NCBI GenBank assembly: GCA_024274785.1
Contig: JAJSAM010000070.1
Location: forward strand, 1 to 44,279
Direction: 5' to 3'
DNA: 44,279 bases
From: Planctomycetota bacterium
GTDB taxonomy: Bacteria; Planctomycetota; JAJSAM01
The first letter of the stretch is position 1, and each line of letters starts with the position of its first letter. Made by a program: the position numbers and the translations under genes. This document shows, piece by piece, positions 10,741 through 18,844 of this stretch. Under the pieces are notes generated by a model. That model searched no databases. It was not told the DNA's origin and worked only from the letters and a program-made list of their open reading frames with translations.

Positions 10741-12702
10741 TTACTCGAGATCGATGCGGATGTTCTTCCGGACGCCGCCCGGGCCGACCTCGAACTCGGT
10801 GCTTTCGCCCCGCTGTTGCCCGATCGTGGCCATCAGGCGGTAGCGCGCCGCGGTGATCCGCTCCATGACGAATCGGCCCTGCTCGTCGGTGCGGACCCGG
10901 CCGCCGGCCGGCAGCCTGAAGACGTTCCCCGGTCCCGCACTCCGGCCGAGCGGCCGCAACGTGACCATGGCGCCTTTCACCGGCCTGCCGTCCGCCCCGT
11001 ACACGGCGCCCTCGAGCCGCGCCGGCCGCACGATAATCGTCACCTCCGCTTCCGCTCCGGGGATCAGGGTGACCTCTTCCCGCGCTCCGATCACCCGCAG
11101 TGCATACCGGCCCGGCAGGAGCCCCGCGAACTTGAACTCCCCCCTGGCATTCGCATTGGCGAATCGGGGAACCCGGATGCGGATCTCGCCCTCCTCCCGC
11201 GGCGCCTCATCGATCTCGAGCGGATCCAGCTGGACCCGGCCCTTCATCGGCTCCCCGCCATCGTCGGTGACCGTGCCTGAGATCGAGCAGAGCAGCGGAC
11301 TCAGGAGATCGTGCCTGACGACCTGGCCCTCGAAGACCATGACCTCGTCCGGACCAAGGGGCTTCTCCTTCGGCTTCTCCGGCGGCTCTCCCGCCAGGCC
11401 GGACATCACGATCGTGACCGACGCCGAGGCGGTGATCCCCCCGGTCGCCAGCCTCACCCGGTAACGTCCGGGCTCCAGGTGATCCCTGTGGAAGACGCCC
11501 TTTCCGTCCGCCTTCACGTTGCCTCCAAAACTGCCGAAGACCTGTACGCCGGTATTCAACCGTGAGATCTGCACACTCGCGTTCGGAACCGGGCGGCCGT
11601 CCTGGCCGAAAACCGTGCCGGTGATCGCGCCGCCCTCCCCGAGCATGATCATCACCCCCTCCGCATCGCGGCCCTTCTCCACCTTCACATTCTCGGCGCG
11701 CCCGGAGGCCAGCTCCTTCGCGCCGGCGGTGACGGTGTATGTGCCGGGGGCGACCCCCTCGATCGAGAACCGTCCAAGTTCGTCGGTCTCCGCGCCCTTC
11801 CCCCCCGCCCGCACGATGCGGCCACCGGCGCCGCCCAGGGTGATCATGCCGCTCGGTGTGAGAGAAACGCGCGCCTCGGCCACGGGCTCGCCGGTCCGGC
11901 CACGGACCACCACTCCACTGACCCGACCGCCCCGATCGAGGGTGATGACCACCCCGTCCCGGATCGATCCCTTCACGATCTCGAACGCCTCCGACTGTGC
12001 GCCGAGGTAACCCTCAGCCGAGCCGCGGGCCATGTACCTGCCCGGCTTCAGCCCACCGATCGTGAAGATCCGCTGGTCGGCCCCGAAATCCCTGCCGGCC
12101 TGCCGGCGGCCGCCGAAGATCATGCCCCTCGGCATTCCGGCGGGCCGCGGCACCGCCCCGGGAATGGCCGCCACCACCTCCACCCGGTACGGAACGCCGA
12201 CGGGCGCACCCCCGGGCCCGAGGACGGTGCCGGTGACCGCGCCGCCTTCTTTCAGGACGATGTGGGCCTCGGCGGTCGCACCGGCCTCGAGCTCGACGAC
12301 CCTGGTGCCGGGGATCCTGGTGAGCTCCCCCTTCGCCTGGACGCTGACCCTCTTCCCTCCCGGCAGGCCCTCGATGATCGCGCGGCCGTCCGGGCCGGTG
12401 ATCGCCTCTCGCCTGCCGGCGGGCAGTTTGTCGATGTTCGTTACGATCCGTGCCCCGGGGATCGGCCGCTGCTCCTCATCGGTGACGAGTATCGAGAGCG
12501 TGGCCGATTCGCCGACCGTCTCTTTCCCGGCCGGGTCGTCCGGCAGCGGCGGAGGGGCGACGATCGCATCATCTTCCTCCTCCGGCTTGACGGCGTGGCG
12601 CGGTCCGGAACCGACCGGGTCGTCCGACATGCTCGTGATCACTACGAAGGCGAGGACCCCGGCCGCGACGAGCGCCAGGAGCAGAAGGAGCTTTGATCCC
12701 AT
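10741..12702 (-). CDS. Membrane-anchored carboxypeptidase-regulatory-like repeat protein
   Basis: 653 residues. An N-terminal hydrophobic segment (about residues 4-24, LLLLLALVAAGVLAFVVI) serves as signal anchor, followed by an acidic linker. The rest is about six tandem beta-sandwich repeats of the CarboxypepD_reg type, recognisable by recurring openings such as AVTGTVLGPGGAPVG, RVSGVVVRGRTGEPVAEA, AITGTVFGQDGRPVPNA, SISGTVTDDGGEPMKG and LEGAVYGADGRPVKGA, each ending with a GxYxxxA-like strand (GRYRVRLA, GRYALRV). There is no catalytic module, so the likely role is structural or adhesive at the cell envelope. It stands alone, about 260 bp from the cas operon. The specific function is unknown. 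Confidence 0.85.
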   Translation of the reverse strand: MGSKLLLLLALVAAGVLAFVVITSMSDDPVGSGPRHAVKPEEEDDAIVAPPPLPDDPAGKETVGESATLSILVTDEEQRPIPGARIVTNIDKLPAGRREAITGPDGRAIIEGLPGGKRVSVQAKGELTRIPGTRVVELEAGATAEAHIVLKEGGAVTGTVLGPGGAPVGVPYRVEVVAAIPGAVPRPAGMPRGMIFGGRRQAGRDFGADQRIFTIGGLKPGRYMARGSAEGYLGAQSEAFEIVKGSIRDGVVITLDRGGRVSGVVVRGRTGEPVAEARVSLTPSGMITLGGAGGRIVRAGGKGAETDELGRFSIEGVAPGTYTVTAGAKELASGRAENVKVEKGRDAEGVMIMLGEGGAITGTVFGQDGRPVPNASVQISRLNTGVQVFGSFGGNVKADGKGVFHRDHLEPGRYRVRLATGGITASASVTIVMSGLAGEPPEKPKEKPLGPDEVMVFEGQVVRHDLLSPLLCSISGTVTDDGGEPMKGRVQLDPLEIDEAPREEGEIRIRVPRFANANARGEFKFAGLLPGRYALRVIGAREEVTLIPGAEAEVTIIVRPARLEGAVYGADGRPVKGAMVTLRPLGRSAGPGNVFRLPAGGRVRTDEQGRFVMERITAARYRLMATIGQQRGESTEFEVGPGGVRKNIRIDLE

Positions 12703-12824
12703 GGGAGTTCTCCCGATAACCCTGATGACTCCAGTCTACGGGTCGGACTCCTGAATGCGCAGTGCCTCCCGAGTTTCCAGGCGGGCGATCGGGCCGGGCG
12801 CACGGTTCCGCTCGAGACAGCGCC

Positions 12825-12887
12825 GGAAAAAAGTTTTCCAAACCCCCCTCTCACCACCGATTCGTGTCACCCCCTCCCCGTAAACTG
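12825..12887 (+). promoter_or_regulatory. Palindrome and promoter-like block at the start of an orphan plus-strand unit
   Basis: GGAAAA-AAG-TTTTCC (12825-12839) is a perfect 6-bp inverted repeat, followed by a run of six C. A 26-nt block at 12862-12887, starting TCGTGTCACCCCC and ending TAAACTG, matches the cas promoter stretch (10537-10512 on the minus strand) at 21 of 26 positions. TAAACT would be the -10 hexamer; there is no good sigma-70 -35 hexamer, so an alternative sigma factor is possible. Neighbouring genes on both sides point left, so this would drive a plus-strand transcript of its own. Confidence 0.4.
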
Positions 12888-12892
12888 CAAAC

Positions 12893-12994
12893 ATGGAGCA
12901 AACGGCCGCCCGGGAGTACGAGGTGAAATGGGTCCGGGAGCTGGCCCACCGGCTGGATACGGCGGCGGTGCGGCTGTCCCGCGAAGTGATCTGA
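12893..12994 (+). CDS. Possible 33-residue small protein
   Basis: An ATG reading frame of 33 codons, beginning MEQTAAREYEVKWVREL and ending LSREVI, starts six bases after the promoter-like TAAACT. It would therefore be leaderless or nearly so, with no Shine-Dalgarno sequence. The peptide is amphipathic and helix-like (VKWVRELAHRLDTAAVRL). It could be a real small protein, a leader peptide for the following boxA region, or a relic. I do not recognise a family. Confidence 0.35.
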   Translation: MEQTAAREYEVKWVRELAHRLDTAAVRLSREVI

Positions 12995-13000
12995 AGTGCC

Positions 13001-13013
13001 TGTTCTTTGACAA
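13001..13013 (+). promoter_or_regulatory. boxA-like antitermination sequence
   Basis: TGTTCTTTGACAA closely resembles the boxA element (E. coli rRNA type TGCTCTTTAACA), which binds NusB/S10 and protects untranslated RNA from Rho. boxA is established in rRNA leaders and upstream of CRISPR arrays. Here no rRNA or array follows on this strand, which leaves the RNA it would serve unexplained. Confidence 0.45.
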
Positions 13014-13093
13014 GTGAATCCAGGAAGAGAAGTACACGAGCCGGCCCGGAGTGTCGGTGGTCCATCAAGGGGGAAGCAACCCCGGGAATCATA

Positions 13094-13124
13094 ACGGCCC
13101 GCGCTGCTGGGGGGCGCGGGCCGT
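13094..13124 (+). terminator. Perfect 11-bp GC-rich hairpin
   Basis: ACGGCCCGCGC (13094-13104) pairs perfectly with GCGCGGGCCGT (13114-13124) around a nine-base loop. There is no U-tract on either strand, so it may be a structured RNA element or a weak bidirectional terminator between the orphan plus-strand unit and the end of etfA. The remaining stretch 13125-13259 is purine-rich then AT-rich, and I see no gene in it. Confidence 0.4.
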
Positions 13125-13259
13125 CCGGCTCAGAGAGAGAGAAAGGAGAGGAAGGATCCTCAACCCTTCATAAACAGATTACTGTGCGTTACTAGGTATG
13201 TCAAACGGGTTATGGTGAGTTTCTTTGGGCGCGGTCGTAAGTTTTACTTAATTCACGAC

Positions 13260-14243
13260 TTACAATCCCTTCTTCTCCTTGACGGCCTTGATTAATTCCG
13301 GCAGCACCTCAAAAACGTCCCCGACGATGCCGTAGTCCGCGACCTTGAACACCGGCGCCTCAGGGTCCTTGTTCACGGCGACGATGCACTTGCTGGAGCT
13401 CATGCCGGCCAGGTGCTGGATCGCGCCGGAGATGCCGCAGGCCACGTAGAGTTTCGGGGAGACCGTCTTTCCGGTCTGGCCCACCTGCTCGGTGTGGGGG
13501 CGCCAGCCCGCGTCCACCACGGCCCGGCTCGCGCCGACGACGCCGCCGAGGACCGCCGCCAGCTCCTCGATCAGGTGGAAGTGCTCGGGGCCCTTGAGTC
13601 CGCGGCCGCCGGAGACGATGATATCCGCCTCGGTCAGGTCGATGGTGCGCTCCTCGGGCTCGAGGAGTTCCTTGACCACCACGCGGATCTGCTCGCCGGT
13701 GAGGTCGGCGTCGACTGCCACGGTCTCCGCGGCGCCGTCACCGGATGCCGCCGGTTCAAAAACGTTCGGGCGGACCGAGACGACGACCGGCAGGTCCGCC
13801 GGCTCGACCTCGAGCTGGGCCTTTCCGGCGAAAACCGGCCGGGTGGCGTGGACCTTGCCGTCCACGACCTCGAGGGCGATGGCGTCCGAGATGATGCCGC
13901 AACCCAGCCGGGCGGCCAGCGCCGGGCCGAGGTCTTTCCCCATCGCGGACGACGCGAGCAGGATGACCGCCGGGTCGGCCGCCTGAACCACGGCCTTCAG
14001 GGCGATGGCGTAGCCGTCGGAGGTGTAGCGTCCGAGGGCCGCGTCATCGACGACGTAGACCTTTGGCAGGCCCCGTTTGCCGAGTCCCTCGACCAGGCCG
14101 GAGATCCCTTCACCCACCAGCGCCCCGGAGATCGGGCCGCCGAGGGCACCCGCCAGTCGCTGACCGACGCCCGCGAGTTCGAAGGCGCTCTTCTTCAGTT
14201 CGTTTCCCGCCGATTCGGCGATGCAAAGTACTCCGCTGCCCAT
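13260..14243 (-). CDS. etfA: Electron transfer flavoprotein alpha subunit
   Basis: 327 residues, normal length. The C-terminal FAD-binding domain carries the family pattern: [53 protein letters not shown] and [23 protein letters not shown] (residue about 200 onward). With EtfB it carries electrons from acyl-CoA and other flavin dehydrogenases to the quinone pool. The start overlaps nothing and lies 9 bp after the etfB stop, so the two genes form an operon. No ETF-quinone oxidoreductase or dehydrogenase gene lies beside it in this window. Confidence 0.96.
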   Translation of the reverse strand: MGSGVLCIAESAGNELKKSAFELAGVGQRLAGALGGPISGALVGEGISGLVEGLGKRGLPKVYVVDDAALGRYTSDGYAIALKAVVQAADPAVILLASSAMGKDLGPALAARLGCGIISDAIALEVVDGKVHATRPVFAGKAQLEVEPADLPVVVSVRPNVFEPAASGDGAAETVAVDADLTGEQIRVVVKELLEPEERTIDLTEADIIVSGGRGLKGPEHFHLIEELAAVLGGVVGASRAVVDAGWRPHTEQVGQTGKTVSPKLYVACGISGAIQHLAGMSSSKCIVAVNKDPEAPVFKVADYGIVGDVFEVLPELIKAVKEKKGL

Positions 14244-14252
14244 GGGTGGCTC

Positions 14253-15002
14253 CTATAGAAGCTTCTGCTCGTCGGAAAGGGCCTGCATGAGAGCCGGAAC
14301 CGCATCCGCGCCCTCACCGACAATGCGCCCCTCCGGCCGGGGAGGTGGCGGGGTCATGGTTCGGATCCTGATCTTCGGCTCACCGGCTTCGGCCGCGCGT
14401 TCGTCGATCTTCTTGCGCTTGGCCATCATGATGCCCTTGAGCGACGTGTAGCGCGGCTCCACCAGGCCCTTCTGGACGGTGAGCATCGCCGGCAGCTTCA
14501 CCTCGACCACCTCGGTGACGCCTTCCACCTCGCGGTGGGCGGCGACCTGGCCGTCCCCGAGTTCGAGCTTCGTGATCAGGGTCACACAGGGGATGCCGAG
14601 CTTCGCGGCGAGGAAGTGGGTGACGGAACCGTCGTCCGTGTCCACCGACTTCCAGCCCGCGAGCACCAGGTCGAACTCGACGTCACCAGCCGCCGCGGCC
14701 AGCGCATCGGCGGTGGCGACCGCGTCGCGGCCGGCCGTGTCGTCGACGAGCAGGATGCCTTCATCGGCGCCCATGGCGAGCGCGGTGCGGATATCCTTCG
14801 TCGCGGCCTTCGGCCCCAGGCAGAGGACGGTGATCTTGCCACCTCCCGCCTCCTTGAGCTGGATCGCCTGCTCGATGGCGATCTCGTCGTAGGGGTTGAT
14901 GACGAATTCGACCCCGGCCGGATCGATGGCCATCCCGTCCGCCGCGACTTTGATCTTTGCCGCGGTGTCCGGAACTCTCTTCAAGAGGACGAGGATGTTC
15001 AT
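14253..15002 (-). CDS. etfB: Electron transfer flavoprotein beta subunit
   Basis: 249 residues. It opens MNILVLLKRVPDTAAKIKV and has the NPYDEIAIEQA segment typical of EtfB, a nucleotide-binding LAGWKSVDTDDGSV region and the ETF-beta signature-like VEPRYTSLKGIMMAKRKK near residue 185. It provides the AMP-binding, partner-docking half of the ETF dimer. It is the first gene of etfBA, with AAGGTG-type spacing before the ATG and a good promoter about 50 bp upstream. Whether it is a plain or a bifurcating ETF cannot be decided with confidence by eye. Confidence 0.96.
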   Translation of the reverse strand: MNILVLLKRVPDTAAKIKVAADGMAIDPAGVEFVINPYDEIAIEQAIQLKEAGGGKITVLCLGPKAATKDIRTALAMGADEGILLVDDTAGRDAVATADALAAAAGDVEFDLVLAGWKSVDTDDGSVTHFLAAKLGIPCVTLITKLELGDGQVAAHREVEGVTEVVEVKLPAMLTVQKGLVEPRYTSLKGIMMAKRKKIDERAAEAGEPKIRIRTMTPPPPRPEGRIVGEGADAVPALMQALSDEQKLL

Positions 15003-15051
15003 GGCAAGGTGCTCCCGGGAGATGAGATTCGGGTAGGCGATGCAGCGGGCG

Positions 15052-15081
15052 AGTGTAGGGACGGGGCGGGGAGGGGGTCAA
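15052..15081 (-). promoter_or_regulatory. Likely etfBA promoter
   Basis: TTGACC (15076-15081) and TACACT (15052-15057) on the minus strand, 18 bp apart, about 50 bp upstream of the etfB ATG. The match to sigma-70 hexamers is 5/6 and 4/6. The CCCCCTCCCCG spacer sequence also resembles the block at 12870-12880. Confidence 0.55.
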
Positions 15082-15100
15082 GGAAAGTCGGGACAGCGCT

Positions 15101-15141
15101 CGACCCTCCGAAGTCCGCATCACCCCCGCCTCGGAGGGTCG
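15101..15141. terminator. Hairpin with 11-bp perfect stem upstream of etfB
   Basis: CGACCCTCCGA (15101-15111) pairs with TCGGAGGGTCG (15131-15141) across a 19-base loop. It lies between the lptB stop and the etf promoter, so it may end transcription of the lptB operon. It has no U-tract. The rest of the 371-bp gap 15003-15373 holds the etf promoter and two copies of a dispersed repeat, and I see no gene in it. Confidence 0.4.
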
Positions 15142-15181
15142 GCCGCCGTGCCGACCAGTCACAACGCCACCTCGCCCCGGG

Positions 15182-15198
15182 AGTCCCGCCTGTGCCGG
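15182..15198 (+). repeat. Dispersed intergenic repeat, copy A
   Basis: AGTCCCGCCTGTGCCGG. It forms a perfect 17-bp inverted repeat with copy B (15321-15337), the two separated by 122 bp, and is related to copy C near 23.5 kb. It is preceded by CCCCGGG as in copy C (CCCCGGA). Confidence 0.6.
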
Positions 15199-15320
15199 TG
15201 AATCGCCCACCTGCCCCGGCGTAAGAGAGCCCCGATCGCCCCCGGCCCGCAGGTCAAGCGCCGCGTGGAATCCCGGATGTGCTGCGATGCTCCCTCACCT
15301 TCAGGACCGCGGGTCGTTTT

Positions 15321-15337
15321 CCGGCACAGGCGGGACT
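15321..15337 (-). repeat. Dispersed intergenic repeat, copy B (inverted)
   Basis: On the minus strand this reads AGTCCCGCCTGTGCCGG followed by AAAAC, the same 3' flank as copy C. It sits about 40 bp past the lptB stop. Paired with copy A it could form a long hairpin in a read-through transcript. Confidence 0.6.
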
Positions 15338-15373
15338 GCCGTGGACGGCGATGCACCTGAGTCGGCTCGATGC

Positions 15374-16111
15374 CTAGCCTCCCAACTCCGGCATCTTGAA
15401 CTTCTCGCCGAGGTAGATCTTCCGGACCAGCTCGTCCTCGATCAGTTCGCTGCTGGTGCCGTGGCGCAGGATCCGGCCCTGGTAGATGATGTAGGAGCGA
15501 TCGGTGATGGAGAGGGTTTCGCGGACGCTGTGGTCGGTGAGGAGCACGCCGATGCCGCGGTCGCGGAGCTCCACCACGATCTCCTGCACTTCGGCCACGG
15601 CGATGGGGTCGATGCCGGAGAACGGCTCGTCGAGGAGGATGAGGGCGGGGCGGGTGACCAGCGCCCTCGTGATTTCCAGGCGGCGGCGCTCACCGCCGGA
15701 GAGCACGTAGGCCTTCGACTTCCGCACTCTGGTCAGCGAGAGTTCCTCGAGCAGCGCGTCGAGCATTTCCGGCCAGTCCTTCTTGTCCTCCGACCGGGTC
15801 TCGAGGATGGCCATGATGTTGTCCTCGACGGAGAGGCCGCGGAAAACCGAAGCCTCCTGGCTCAGATAGCCCATCCCGAGGCGCGCTCGCTTGAACATCG
15901 GGAGCCGGGTGATGTCCTGGCCGTTCAGGCTGACGGTGCCGGTGTCCGGCGTGAGCATGCCGACGGTCATCCGGAAGGAGGTGGTCTTGCCGGCGCCGTT
16001 CGGCCCGAGCAGGCCGACGATCTCCCCCGGCTCGACCTCGAACGTAACTCCGTCCACCACCTTCCGTTTCCGGAAGCTCTTGCTCAGGTTTTCTACCTTC
16101 AGGAGTCCCAC
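15374..16111 (-). CDS. lptB: LPS export ABC transporter ATP-binding protein
   Basis: 245 residues from a GTG at 16111; the frame is open further upstream but that part overlaps lepB and is not protein-like for this family. Walker A GPNGAGKTT (36-44), Q-loop in YLSQEASVFRGLSVEDN, signature LSGGERRRLEI, Walker B ALILLDEPFSGIDP, and the His switch LLTDHSVRET. The YLSQEASVFRGL segment and the EDELVRKIYLGEKF tail are LptB hallmarks. LptB powers transport of lipopolysaccharide to the outer membrane with LptFG, which points to an LPS-bearing Gram-negative cell. It ends the run rph-rdgB-lepB-lptB, 17 bp after lepB. Confidence 0.95.
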   Translation of the reverse strand: MGLLKVENLSKSFRKRKVVDGVTFEVEPGEIVGLLGPNGAGKTTSFRMTVGMLTPDTGTVSLNGQDITRLPMFKRARLGMGYLSQEASVFRGLSVEDNIMAILETRSEDKKDWPEMLDALLEELSLTRVRKSKAYVLSGGERRRLEITRALVTRPALILLDEPFSGIDPIAVAEVQEIVVELRDRGIGVLLTDHSVRETLSITDRSYIIYQGRILRHGTSSELIEDELVRKIYLGEKFKMPELGG

Positions 16112-16128
16112 GATCCGAGCATACCCGA

Positions 16129-17472
16129 TCAGCGGATGAACTTGACGCGGAACCGCCCATCGATGGGATACATCGGCCAGAAGACGAAGAAGGCGCGGCC
16201 GATCAGGTTCTCCTCCGGCACGAAGGAGGCATATCCCGAACTCTTGTAGCGGTCCGTGATGTCCACCTCCCGGATGGTGCGGTTTATCCCACGGTAGTCC
16301 TGGAAGGTCAGGGTGCCCGGTTCCCGGCCCGGCCGCATCCTGGTCAATGGATCGTTGTCGCCATCGTCGAGCTTGTAGATCGTCCCGTCGTTCATCTCGA
16401 TCGATCGGAGCCGCCAGACCCGGCTGTCCTTGCTGTTCCGGGAGTTGTCGCCCATGACGAAGAAGTGTCCGTCCGGGATCCTGACGTCCCGGCAGTTCTC
16501 CTTCGCCTCGTAGTAGACGTCCCGCCACAGCCCGATCTCCGCGAACTCGGCGGAGCAGTCCCGGACGCCGAACCGCACCTGATCGCCGCTGTGATCGATG
16601 GTCTCGGCGGTGTCGTAGAGGAAGGAGAACTTCTCCCCGTCCACGGTGACGTGCAGCGCATCGTCCACGTTGGAGAAGATGACCTCGGTGCTTTCATCCT
16701 TCTCGAGCAGGATGTCCGGAAGTTCGATCCGCTGCTCTCCGTGGAGGAAGTACGACTCGCCGGAACCGACCGCCAGGACCAGTTCGTTGGTGGTCATGTT
16801 CTCGATGAGGCGGGCGACGACCTGGCCCGAGGCTTCGAGAGGTGTGACTTCGAAAGCCAGCTTCACGTCGCCGACGGTGAAGACGCCGTGGGTCTCGACG
16901 TTCTCCCCCTCCCAGGTCGAGGCGTCCCTGATCCGGTGACCGTAGCGCGCGAGGTTCTCACCCTCCACCATCGCCACCCGCAGCGCTCCGTCTTCGGTCC
17001 AGCGCCAGTGGTCCTCGTCGATCAGCCAGCGGCGGCGCACCATTCGTTTGTGCCGGGTGTCCGGGCCGCTGCCGGGATAGACCGGGAAGAAGAGGGTGTC
17101 CTGCACGTGATCCGGCTTGCGGGCCACCTCCCCGTTGATCACCACGTCGCCGTCCCGGATGTTCAACGTCTCGCCGCCGAGGGCCACCAGGCGCTTGATG
17201 TAGTTCTTGCCGATGTTCAGCGGGTACTTGAAGACGATGACGTTCCATCGCGACGGCGAGCCGAACTTCGCGCCGATCTTGTCCACCAGGATGCGGTCGC
17301 CGGTCTTGCCGAGTTCCTTGCCGAGCAGCGTTGGCGCCATGGATTCGGTGGGGATCATGAAGGCTTCGACGGCGAACTGGCGGATCACGAGCGCCATCAC
17401 AACGGCGATGGCGATGGCCTCGATGTTCTCCTTGAACCAGCGCTTCGTCTTCAATTCGGGGGATTCCGTCAT
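16129..17472 (-). CDS. lepB: Signal peptidase I with two large insertions
   Basis: 447 residues, against about 200-320 in common enzymes. An N-terminal membrane segment (17-36) precedes the catalytic Ser44 (MIPTESMAPTL) and Lys93 (KNYIKRLVALGGE); GDNSRNSKDSR (341-351) and a C-terminal LIGRAFFVFWP complete the family boxes. It cleaves signal peptides on the outer face of the inner membrane. The first insertion (about 125-330) contains a beta-rich, jelly-roll-like module with LHVTVDGEKF and FGVRDCSAEFAEIGLWRDV. A second of about 65 residues (352-418) separates the last two boxes. The catalytic residues are intact, so the enzyme is probably active. It lies 10 bp after rdgB. Confidence 0.95.
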   Translation of the reverse strand: MTESPELKTKRWFKENIEAIAIAVVMALVIRQFAVEAFMIPTESMAPTLLGKELGKTGDRILVDKIGAKFGSPSRWNVIVFKYPLNIGKNYIKRLVALGGETLNIRDGDVVINGEVARKPDHVQDTLFFPVYPGSGPDTRHKRMVRRRWLIDEDHWRWTEDGALRVAMVEGENLARYGHRIRDASTWEGENVETHGVFTVGDVKLAFEVTPLEASGQVVARLIENMTTNELVLAVGSGESYFLHGEQRIELPDILLEKDESTEVIFSNVDDALHVTVDGEKFSFLYDTAETIDHSGDQVRFGVRDCSAEFAEIGLWRDVYYEAKENCRDVRIPDGHFFVMGDNSRNSKDSRVWRLRSIEMNDGTIYKLDDGDNDPLTRMRPGREPGTLTFQDYRGINRTIREVDITDRYKSSGYASFVPEENLIGRAFFVFWPMYPIDGRFRVKFIR

Positions 17473-17482
17473 GGGTGTTCCG

Positions 17483-18085
17483 TTACTTGAGTTCCGGCTT
17501 CAGGAGATCAGCGAGTTTTCGGAGGGCGCGGCCGCGGTGGCTCACGCCTTCCTTCTCTACGGACGAGGCCTCCCCGAAGGTCTTCCCCAGCTCGGGGCAG
17601 AAGAACACCGGGTCATAGCCGAACCCGCTCTCACCGCGTGGCTCGGCGATGATTTCGCCCTCGACTTCGCCCCGGACCGTGAACAAGACGCCTTCCGGGG
17701 TGGCGGCCACCATGGCGCAGACGAACCGGGCGGGCGGCCGTGTCAGACCGCGCGCGGCGATCTCCGTCCGGAGTTTTCGGTTGTTGGCGGCGTCGGTGCC
17801 TGCTTCGGAGTAGCGGGCGGAGCGGACGCCGGGGGCGTTATCCAGGGCCGGGACTTCGAGGCCGGAGTCATCGGCGATTGCCAGGTGTCCGCTCGCCGTC
17901 GCCACCGCGATCGCTTTCAGGGTGGCGTTCTCCTCGAAGGTGGCGCCGGTCTCTTCGACATCCGGCGCACCGACCTCCTTTGCGGTGATCAGTTCCACCG
18001 CGACATCCCGGAGGATCTCGCGCATCTCCCGGAGCTTGCCCCGATTCCTGGTGGCCAGGACAATCTTCCCGCCTGACTCGCTCAC
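17483..18085 (-). CDS. rdgB: dITP/XTP pyrophosphatase (non-canonical purine NTPase)
   Basis: 200 residues from a GTG at 18085 that overlaps the rph stop (GTGA). Family motifs: IVLATRNRGKLREM at the start, EETGATFEENATLKA, AIADDSGLEVPALDNAPGVRSARYS, GESGFGYDPVFFCPE, and VSHRGRALRKL at the end. It removes inosine, xanthosine and related triphosphates from the nucleotide pool. The rph-rdgB pairing is common in bacteria and supports both calls. Confidence 0.96.
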   Translation of the reverse strand: MSESGGKIVLATRNRGKLREMREILRDVAVELITAKEVGAPDVEETGATFEENATLKAIAVATASGHLAIADDSGLEVPALDNAPGVRSARYSEAGTDAANNRKLRTEIAARGLTRPPARFVCAMVAATPEGVLFTVRGEVEGEIIAEPRGESGFGYDPVFFCPELGKTFGEASSVEKEGVSHRGRALRKLADLLKPELK

Positions 18086-18807
18086 TCCGTGCCCTCGGCG
18101 AGCGCGGCGGCCTGGATCGCGGTGATCTCGGCGTTCCCTTTCATGGCGAGCTTGATCAGCGCGTCGTGCTCTTCCGCGGTGAAGGGGCGGCCTTCGCCGG
18201 TGCCCTGCACCTCGATGAACCGGCCGTCGCCCGTCATCACCACGTTCATGTCGACATCCGCTCCGAAGTCCTCTTTGTAGTCGAGGTCGAGCAGCGGTTC
18301 GCCCTTGACGATGCCCACCGAGACCGCCGCGAGGGAGGTCTTCAAGGGCCAGCGTCGAAGCTCCAGTTCCTTTTCGAGCTTCTTGCACGCATCGTGGAGA
18401 GCGACGTAGGCGCCGGAGATGGACGCGGTGCGCGTTCCGCCGTCGGCCTGGATGACGTCGCAGTCCGCCCAGAGGGTTCGTTCGCCGATGGACTTCAGGT
18501 CGATCACCGCGCGCAGCGAGCGGCCCACCAGGCGGGAGATCTCCACGTTGCGGCTGTCCGGCCTGCCGCGGGCGGAGTCCCGGATCTTCCGGGTATTGGT
18601 CGAGGCGGGCAGCATGGAATACTCACCGGTCGCCCAGCCCTGTCCCCTGGTGTGCATCCAGGGCGGAGTCCGGGGGTCGATGGTCACGGTACAGAGGACC
18701 TTGTTCCGCCCCCAGGAGACGAGCACCGACCCCGCGGGGTTCTCGGTGAACTGCCTCTCGAAACGGATGGCTCTCAGTTGGTCGACGGTACGTCCTTCAG
18801 ATCGCAT
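18082..18807 (-). CDS. rph: Ribonuclease PH
   Basis: 241 residues, the usual length. Clear landmarks: GSVLVSWGRNKVLCTVTID, GQGWATGEYSMLPAST, RGRPDSRNVEISRLVGRSLR, DVIQADGGTRTASISGAYVAL and DLDYKEDFGADVDMNVVMTG. It trims the 3' ends of tRNA precursors by phosphorolysis and works as a hexamer. It is the first gene of the rph-rdgB-lepB-lptB run and begins 37 bp after the secretin-like gene ends, so that gene could belong to the same transcript. Confidence 0.97.
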   Translation of the reverse strand: MRSEGRTVDQLRAIRFERQFTENPAGSVLVSWGRNKVLCTVTIDPRTPPWMHTRGQGWATGEYSMLPASTNTRKIRDSARGRPDSRNVEISRLVGRSLRAVIDLKSIGERTLWADCDVIQADGGTRTASISGAYVALHDACKKLEKELELRRWPLKTSLAAVSVGIVKGEPLLDLDYKEDFGADVDMNVVMTGDGRFIEVQGTGEGRPFTAEEHDALIKLAMKGNAEITAIQAAALAEGTE

Positions 18808-18844
18808 GGGGACGAATCATAGTGTCGCGCTGGAAACCACCCAC

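Noticed and set aside
13007..13195. 62-codon plus-strand frame over the boxA and hairpin region
   Set aside because: It crosses the boxA-like site and the perfect hairpin, has low-complexity Glu/Gly/Ser content and no ribosome-binding site.
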